Shown here: positions 56,501 through 64,000 of the stretch, piece by piece
Position numbering within the stretch: position 1 is the stretch's first letter
Layout of the letters: every line of letters begins with the position of its first letter
Assembly: GCA_903813345.2 (NCBI GenBank)
Contig: CAIIXF020000010.1
Location: 8,115,169 to 8,179,168, forward strand
Length of the DNA stretch: 64,000 nucleotides
Direction of reading: 5' to 3'
Source: Owenia fusiformis
Lineage: Eukaryota; Annelida; Polychaeta; Sabellida; Oweniidae
Translations under genes and position numbers: made by a program
The notes under the pieces: generated by a model
Database searches by the model: none
What the model was told of the DNA's origin: nothing
The model's input: only the letters and a program-made list of their open reading frames with translations

Positions 56501-59500
56501 TGTTTCCAAATTGTTCAACTGTAAATATGTTGAGAATTTACTTTTTTCAGAAAAAACAAACACCTGGCTCATCCAAATACTGAAATCTGAACACTTTTTT
56601 TCAGTCCCATTTTTCCCTCCCATTGATTCCAATGTTAAAAATGCTTTCAAATTTGCATACCTCCCAATGTGAACTGTGAGCAGTCATATTTGAAAATTAA
56701 CCTGACTAATCTGAACAGAATTTTGATAAGATATTACCCTACAGAAATCTCTCAATTAGTCACTGTTTTATCATGATATCCAAATTATTGGAAAAAATTG
56801 AATAGTTTGAATTATTCATTTGAATCAGATTTTTTCAAATAATTGGAATGCCATAAAGCTATGTGGTAAAAATCTTTATCGAGAATGTGTTCACATTTTT
56901 TTAAAACAAGAATCTCGTGACTGCAAAAACCTCAAAATGTGAACACCTCCTAAACCAAACGCTTTAAGCTGGTCCCAATGATGTTCAGATTAGACATGTT
57001 CTGCTGTATAGCCAATAACAAATATGTGGTATCTGATATAGGTACACGTGCCCTTTACATGTACAATGGTATTTGGATAACAAAATATTATCGAATATTG
57101 TTCAACATATTTGTTTGGCTCATTTAAGGATTTAAGCCTTGGACTCAGTGCCTTGTGTGCTGAACCATTCCAGGAAGATGTTGTTTCCAAATCTTTGCAT
57201 GACCCGCAGGTGGAATGCAAAGTTTAGGAAACAACATCTGAGTGGAATGAAGCAGCCACAATGCATTGAGTCTTGGGCTTAAATTATTTTCACACATTGC
57301 AAAATATTTTCATAAAATCACCTAAAAGATACAAAATCACTAAAAGAACATATTTTCAATGAAACTTTTTGCAAGGGTCAAGTATTGGAAAACTCAATTT
57401 CAATCTCAATTGCATAGCAACTGTACACAACAAATGCGTTATTGATATTTCACACACTGTTCATTATGTGAATACTCTGTTCCGATTGGCTGGAATCGGA
57501 CACACCTTACCTAGCTATGTGTGAATAAAGGATTTAAGCCCAAGACTCAGTGCATTGTTTGCTGAATCATACCATGAAGGTGTTGTTTCCAATCCTTTAT
57601 ATGACCACGCAGCGGGAATGCAAAGTTTAGGAAACAACGCCTGAGTGGAATGAAGCAGCTACAATGCATTGAGTCTTGGGCTTAAATTCTTTTCACACAT
57701 TGCAATTTTTATATAAAATCATCTAAAAGGAACGAAATCACTAGAAGAACACATTTTCCATGAATTTTTTTGCAAGGGTCAAGTTGGCAAGTCATCACAT
57801 TCCAGTTGAATAATCCATTCATCACCATGACAACTGTTACTACTGACCTTGCATGTGTTATTGATATTTCACACACTGTTCATTATGTGAATACTCTGTT
57901 TGGATTGGCTGGAATAGGACAAACCTTGCCTAGCTATGTGTGAATGATATTTAATATGAATTGATTATGCCTATATAAATATTCAAGCATATACTGTATT
58001 CAAGAGTTACATTTCAGGAGATATCTAGAATAAAAGAGAATAATAACATTATCCTTGCTGTCATCTTATACTCAAATGGATCAAACTTTGATGCTTGTAA
58101 ACCCTATAAGGTTTCTCATACACTTTGAATATGATATGCATCCTCAGTTCATTTAAGAAACAACATCAGAAAATCTTTAACTGAAGCATGAGGCAATGTA
58201 TTGTTTTTGCAGAATTGCCTGTTCAGCAAATAGCTGCCAGGGGTGACATACAACTTCTTCAATATGAACTTGACAAAGTTGAAGGTAAAAGTACATTTAA
58301 TTCAAACGTGTCAATAAAAAAACCTTAGGCCAAGGCTAGGGCATTCAGTTTAAAATTCCTGAAATCCTGGGAAAATGATTTTCCTATAATTTCGAGGCCA
58401 TACTTTAATACATTGTAGAAAAAGAGCAACATACAAAAGGTCACACATCTATCAGCTAAACCACAATTTATCTGTCTGAAATATACAAAAGTTTGGTTTC
58501 TGTGGTGTGTTTGTATCTTCAGAATTTTTTCTCTAGTGACAAATAAGTCTTGCCCCCTGCTATAGCTAAAACCTTAATAGATGTTACCTTGTGTGATATA
58601 CAATCGGAAAGATCATTCAAAGTTATGTTAACTCACCAACTCTCATGTATTTTGGATGAAATTTACCTTTCTTTTCATGTTGTCCTTAGAAGTTAGTGTG
58701 CCCTACTCCAGTAGATTTTATTTCGTCAAAAATTAGAAGGATATGACCTCAACATTATGCCAAAAAGTTTCTTTTTCGCATTCCACTTCTTACAAAAAAT
58801 GCACCACTATCCTTGCCCCTCTATTTTCTATACATCTATCCCTATCTACAAATTGATTAAATTCACTCATTAAATTCAACATGTGTAGTCATCTTGAGCT
58901 CCTTTGACTTTTCTAACACTTTTCTACAGCTAGACTGACTTGCTTCAAATTGACCATTTTTTTCAAAATTATCTACAAGTTATCAGAAGTTCAAATCTGA
59001 CTTAAGATTTGAGATTTGACCTTCATTAACCGTCTCAAGGTGAAAAAGGGTCAAAAAGGTCTTTTTCAACTTGCTTCAAATTGACCATTTTTTCAAAAGA
59101 ATCTAGAAGTTCTCAAAAGTTCAAATCTGACTATAGATTTGACCTTCAATGACTTTCTCAAGGTCAAAAAAATATTTGACCTTCAATGACCTTCTCAAGG
59201 TCAAAAAGGTATTCTTTCGACTTGCTTCAAATTGACCAATGTTTTTGAAAATTTCAAAATCATCTTCAAGTTTTCAGAAATTCAAATCTGACTTAAGATT
59301 GAACTAATAATATTGTAAGCAACTAGGTGGTGACATTTTGTCATGTTAATGCCTTGCTCTAGTTATTGTGATGCCACATATCATATTATATTAAAATAAG
59401 AGATTGTCAAACCTCCCTTTAATTTGGCCATTTTGAATATTTTTAGCCAGCTGTGCCAAAAGTTTGTGAGTGCATTTCCATGCAGAATTTTTGTAGTGTT

Positions 59501-61364
59501 CATTTCAATTTTTAGACTCCTTTTTATACGAATCTAAACCTGACCTGTTTTGTAGTGTATGTGTATGTATATATTTATTGCCCTTTATATAAAGGAGATA
59601 CATGTATACAAATTATGTAAATGTTAAATTGAAAATAATCACTATTTACAAACAAACAATATTGCTGTTTTTGACTGACGACGACGCCTAGCTACCGCGT
59701 AGACGCACGTCGCCGACCAAAATTGGCCTAGCACCTAATTGTAACGCAATTATAAAAAAATGACTATATTTTACAAACATTCATTGTTTTGTTGTTGTTT
59801 TTTATACTGACGACGACGCCTAGCTACCGCGTAGACGCACGCCGCAGGCCTAGATAGACCTGTTACCTAACACTCTTGAGATTAATAAAAAATGACATTA
59901 TGGATCTGCATTTTCTATAAAATTAAAAGGAAGACATACATGCATCTGAACGGCTGCAATTTGTTGTTGCTTTTTTGTACTGACGAGGACGCCTAGCTAC
60001 CGCGTAGACGCCCGCCGTAGGCCTAGATAGACCTGTTACCTAACACTCTTGAGATTAATAAATAATGACATTATGGTATATGTAGTATGCCATGTGATTT
60101 TTCCCGAAGTGTGATATTAATCAATGCTAGTGTATTCTTATGATAAGCTACAAGCTAGAATGACTTAAGCTATTTTCTAATTTTCTCATGTTTTCTACTT
60201 TAGGTAGTACAATCAACCAGATTGATAGCAATGGATTCACTCCTCTCATGTGGACATGCATGAATGGACATACTGCTGCAGTTTCAGTTCTCCTTGAACG
60301 TGGGGCAAATATCGATATATCACCAGATGTAACATCACCCAGTGGCTTCCACCCACTGTTAATTGCCTGTAGTGAAGGCCATAGAATGATTGTGCAACAT
60401 CTGCTTGACTATGGAGCAAGTGTTAATGAATGCGAACCTGTAAGTTTAAACTTTAGAAAAAGTTTATCTTCCTATTCCATCATATTTCTTAATGTAAACC
60501 TCTATTTTATGTCGCCATCATAAAATGTTGATACTGTTATAGTTTCTGATGTTTTTTTGTCGATGGCATTCACCAGTTAGTGTTTGTCATTTGATGGTTA
60601 GTGTTTGTTGTCTGTAACAAATGGCAGGTACTGACAATTTGCATGTAAATGCATTGTCTCAAAAGCAGACAGTTCAGACAACCCTCATAAATGTGGTGTT
60701 GATTTTTCAAATCACTGCTAGAACTACTTGTTTATTGAAATCTTGGGATTGTAAAACGTTGTAAGCAGTTGACACAAAGCTGAATTTTATTGAAATAACT
60801 GCTAATCCAGCATTTTTTCAACCACAAGATTTCAATCAAGTGTAGTTGTGGCAGTGATCTGAAAATCAATCCCACATGTATGTGGCTTCTTCAGACCCAA
60901 GCTATCTTTTCCAACTACTGCTTGTCAGCAGGGGCACCACCTACAACTTGATAAAATACACAAATATCAAACCCAGAGGAAATTATGTGACTCTAAAATG
61001 ATTAATTAATTGAGGTTTTAGACATTTTTCAAAGTTGTACCTTATTTACAGTGATAACTTCCATATAAAACATTTGACACATTATACATCTTTGAAGTTT
61101 TGAAAAAGCACAATGTCTGCTAATCTGAACACATATGGCTAGTCCCATCGGGATTTGGTTTTTACTGAACATCTCTGAATCATGGGATAAGTACATATAC
61201 ATGTATGTTTCAGGAAAATGAAACGAGTGGTCTCTTGTATGCAGTATATGGTGGTCATTCTGCAGTGGTAGACTTACTCCTTGAAAGAGGAGCTGATGTA
61301 ACACATACCAACGAAGATGGTCTCACTGCCTTGGACTTGGCCTATCAGATGCATAATACTCAAG
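53524..61364 (+). CDS. ANKRA2: Ankyrin-repeat protein, ANKRA2/RFXANK homologue, 3' end missing
   Basis: In vertebrates ANKRA2 and RFXANK are adaptors whose ankyrin groove binds PxLPxI/L peptides (class IIa HDACs, RFX7/RFX5, megalin). Exons: 53524-53581, 53797-53879, 55307-55373, 58213-58284, 60204-60439, 61214-61364, GT-AG with matching phases, 667 nt so far (222 codons). Diagnostic stretches in family order: DDLEVASVLSKG, SSNKHSSP, SSTILTNVHRGNTRTVS, LPVQQIAARGDIQLL, then ankyrin repeats NGFTPLMWTCMNGHTAAVSV, FHPLLIACSEGHRMIVQHLL and SGLLYAVYGGHSAVVDLLLE, and DGLTALDLAYQ. The last exon (expected VQQVIE.HLLKLL-like end) was sought up to 64000 and not found, so the gene probably runs off the window. 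The start is uncertain: the frame is open upstream of 53524 to a possible acceptor at 53507, and ANKRA2 has a longer N-terminus. Confidence 0.87.
56112..56190 (+). repeat. tRNA-like stretch, possible decayed SINE head
   Basis: agattgctcgagtgattaag resembles a tRNA A box (TGGCTCAGTGGTTAAG) and, about 35 bases on, ggttaaattcc resembles a B box (GGTTCAANTCC) within a cctgggttaaattcccagg stem. No good anticodon arm or acceptor stem, so not a functional tRNA gene. Confidence 0.3.
57125..57945 (+). repeat. Tandem pair of ~410-bp units, each with an internal hairpin
   Basis: Unit 1 (57125-57532) and unit 2 (57533-57945) share 'aaggatttaagcc', 'gtttaggaaacaac', 'cacaatgcattgagtcttgg', 'gttattgatatttcacacac' and 'gattggctggaat' in order. 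Within each, ggatttaagccc..actcagtgc..gttgtttcc is inverted later as ggaaacaac..gcattgagtcttgggctta, so each unit can fold. Lies in intron 3 of the ankyrin gene. Confidence 0.8.
58939..59300 (+). repeat. Tandem repeat, three diverged units of about 130-150 bp
   Basis: cttgcttcaaattgacca begins units at 58939, 59070 and 59221, each followed by 'aagttcaaatctgact' and 'tgaccttcaatgac..ctcaaggtcaaaaaggt' phrases. Intron 4 of the ankyrin gene. Non-coding. Confidence 0.75.
59675..60075 (+). repeat. Three CpG-rich repeat units in an AT-rich intron
   Basis: ctgacgacgacgcctagcta followed by ccgcgtagacgcacg occurs at 59675, 59807 and 59980, and the last two are followed by the same 'ggcctagatagacctgttac' and 'actcttgagattaataaa' tail. 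About 45 GC-rich bases stand out each time from AT-rich flanks. Spacing 132 and 173 bp. Confidence 0.8.
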
Positions 61365-64000
61365 GTAGATATACATGTCAGTGATATCCCCAGCATTAAT
61401 GCAAGTGGGCGCTGCACCCACTTGAGATTTTAATAATAGGCATGCACCCACCTGAGAGTCCATAATTGGATAATTCTTCCAGGGATAATGAATGGTAGAC
61501 AATCATTACAGTGGGTATTATGGATTAGGTGCTGATAATGTACAAAATTTATGTCCTGATGGAAACCCATTCAGGAAGGCTCTTCATTAAAGTCCTTTTA
61601 AAGTTCTTTGTTCATGCGTATGTACCAGTATATATGTATAGTTTAATAAATGCAATACTTATAAATTTTAAATATAGTGAAGCAATTACTTTTTACAGCA
61701 CTATGAGTGATTTATATTGATTTGGAAAAATTGAAAATATTGTTATACATCGAAATAATTTGGTTATGGCTTATGAAAATGTTTAAGACATCTAAAAAAA
61801 TTACTATCGCCAAAAGATTTTTGGTCTTTACTTTTTCTAAAAAAATCTGGGAAAGGGGGGATGTCTCTGAGACAATACACCATAGTTTCTACATGTAGCT
61901 GTTTTAACCATGATTGTCTATTTGAAGAGATTTATCTCTTGAAAAGCCCATAGATGTTCTTTTGAATATCGAACTCCTAAGAGAACTTTTACGATATGTG
62001 GGACGTAGACCTCCACAGGGGGAAATTTTGGTAATTGAAGTTGCATTTGCAAGCTATGACAGTATGATGACTATTTGTTATTTCAATTTGCGATAAAACA
62101 CGACCCATCGTCGAGTTTGTTTGGGCAACCCGATGAGAAAAATGCAAGTTGACTCTTTTATATATTACAAAGTGTTCTTCATATGCTATTTTTTTTATTA
62201 AAAACACATTTGAATATTTATGATAAATGTATATTCCTATAATCATGTAGTCTTATTGTCTGAATGATTGCCGGTCTTTGGTTTGCCTAATTTATTCAAT
62301 TTGTTAGAAGACTAGCACTCGTATCACAATTATTTATATGATATGATTAACGGGATAGGGAAAGGTGAAGATATCATTCTCACTGGCGCAGTATCCAAAC
62401 TGTGTGCGTTCAATGCACGCAGTTTGAAACACTGACACTGCATGGTATGCACGCAGTTTGGGTACCACGCTGTGATTCTGTGTTTTCATTAATCAATTAT
62501 TTCATTGTGATCAATTGTGCTGAATGACTTAGCTCTGGGCCTTAGTTGAATCAATGTTTTATTGGCCTGTGCTGTGCCATAATCTAAAGGCATTAATATC
62601 ATTTAACCATATGAGATGCATATAATTATTTCTACAGTAGTCCATTTACATAATTAGATAATAAGGCACATAGCCAGGGGTTTCCACCAAGGGGTTCACT
62701 TAAAAAAGAAAAAGGGTTTTCTACAAGCCCTTTGAACCCTGGCCCTACTTGAAATTGCAGGCCCATTTAAAAAAAAACATTTCTTAAGTTTTAATTTTCA
62801 ATTTTAAGATACAGTAAAACCTGTTTATAGCAAACGCCAAAAAGCATTTAGATTAGGAGGTGTTCGGATTTTGAGGTTTTTGCATCTGCTAGATTCTGGA
62901 TTTTTAAGAAATAAAATGCATTCCCAATGAATATTAATATTCTATTGACCAAAGTTTTTTTTTTAATGTGAGAGTCAATGGGAGGAAAAAAGTGTTTGAA
63001 ATTGGAAGGTTTTTGGACTAGGGTTTCACTGTATTCAGGCCATGTTACAAATTATTACTAAATGCAAACATGAGAGGTTTGATCACTTAGGGTTTTTATT
63101 ACATATTTTGTTAACAGATAAGTGTTTGTTGTCTAAACAAGGATTTCCTTGACCACACATATTGTTTGGCCCTCCCATCTTGCTGGAAAATACAAACACT
63201 ATCTTGATTTTCATTGTATATGGACATCATTTATAATGAAATGCTTTATTATGTTCCATATTAATGTAAACAGTGTACTGAGGAATTATGTGTAGCAGTG
63301 CTTTATTCGACTTTAATTTGGTGCTTCTTAATTTGGCAATTTTGTGTTTTTGGGCCTTATCTTTGATAACTCAAATACCAGTTGACGGATTTGGTTCAAA
63401 TATTATGTGCTGATGCCTGGGGACAAACCCCAGTAACTCAAATCCCAGTGGGCGGATTTGGTTCTTTTATATGATGATTCGATACGGACAAAGGAGCTCT
63501 GCTTGAGAAGAAATTTTTGAGATGACAGTTGAATTTCAAAATGCCGCCATTTTTCATAAAGAACATTATAGCTGATAATGCAAATACCAGTGGACAGATT
63601 TGGTTTGAATTTTATATGCTGATACCTAGTGATAAAGGAGTTCCATTCTCTGCCTGAGTGATATTCTATGCCCAGTGCCTTCAGGAAATATCAATAATTA
63701 TCCCACTGCATGAAGTTTGAGATGGATATAGACAAGCCATCCATCCTTCCATTTGTCTGTCCATCTATATTTATTCTGGGTAGCTCTATAAATTCAAAAT
63801 TGGTCTTCCTAGAGGCCCAGTAATAGTCTACAATTATTTACAATATGTATAATAAATATAGAAACATACAAATAGATATTTAGGACATATAGAACAATTT
63901 GATATACAGGGTGTCCGGAAAGTAAAGATACAAATGCTCTCATTTTAAGAGATTTACATGTTATGAGATGAAATTGCTCCAGAATGTAGAATGACATTAT
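61365..64000. other. Downstream intron or intergenic DNA to window end
   Basis: No further ankyrin exon found after checking candidate acceptors for a phase-compatible ending. Holds a 'gcacccacttga' repeat piece (61385-61465), imperfect inverted/direct copies of 'tgcacgcagtttg' (62395-62462), three diverged copies of an 'actcaaataccagttgacgg' phrase (63369, 63437, 63580) resembling Helitron-internal sequence, and a mariner-like terminus at 63903 that runs out of the window. Confidence 0.5.

Noticed and set aside
62634-62660. Acceptor tttctacag with frame VVHLHN then stop as the last ankyrin exon
   Set aside because: Phase fits but the peptide does not resemble the family's conserved C-terminus, so it is not supported.

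Overview
This window is animal nuclear DNA, visibly AT-rich. Five multi-exon protein genes sit among many non-coding mobile elements. All have short exons with GT-AG introns, and no bacterial operon features are seen. The gene set (cytosolic-type malic enzyme, SNAPC3, a YajO/Kv-beta-like aldo-keto reductase, DEDD, and an ANKRA2/RFXANK-type ankyrin protein) points to a metazoan. The mix of Helitrons, foldback MITEs, TTAA elements and the dispersed 'gcgtagccag' and 'tacatgta' motifs suggests a marine invertebrate such as an echinoderm, hemichordate, amphioxus or mollusc. I cannot choose between these from sequence alone.

Layout. 1-10.7 kb: gene-poor, with a coding-like remnant at the left edge, a 1-kb foldback element, and a 2.3-kb terminal-inverted-repeat element containing a second element, both with target duplications. 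10.7-21.7 kb (+): complete NADP-malic enzyme gene, 13 exons, 580 aa. Its introns carry a Harbinger-like element, hairpin MITEs, a Helitron, and two tandem arrays that grow out of the gene's own splice sites. 22.25-23.6 kb: an 832-bp foldback and a second Helitron copy. 24.3-33.3 kb (+): complete SNAPC3 gene, 9 exons, 381 aa. 34.1-42.0 kb (-): complete aldo-keto reductase gene, 8 exons, 367 aa, convergent with SNAPC3. 44.8-49.9 kb (-): complete DEDD gene, 4 exons, 407 aa, with a repeat-expanded linker and a duplicated C-terminal coding segment after its stop. 53.5-61.4 kb (+): six exons of an ANKRA2/RFXANK homologue whose last exon(s) lie beyond the window or were not found. 61.4-64 kb: intron or intergenic DNA with decayed repeats.

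The genes do not form a pathway: one is central metabolism, one snRNA transcription, one redox, one death-effector/nuclear signalling, one ankyrin adaptor. All exon joins given were checked by hand for GT/AG boundaries, phase and uninterrupted frame. Family assignments rest on remembered conserved motifs, not on a database search.

The most unusual material is in the malic enzyme gene. Intron 5 begins with an approximately 18-bp array in register with the exon 5 end and donor, and intron 7 ends with a 42-bp array of copies of the exon 8 acceptor, split by a palindromic insert. SNAPC3 intron 4 also ends in a 15-bp satellite that runs to within about 35 bp of its acceptor.
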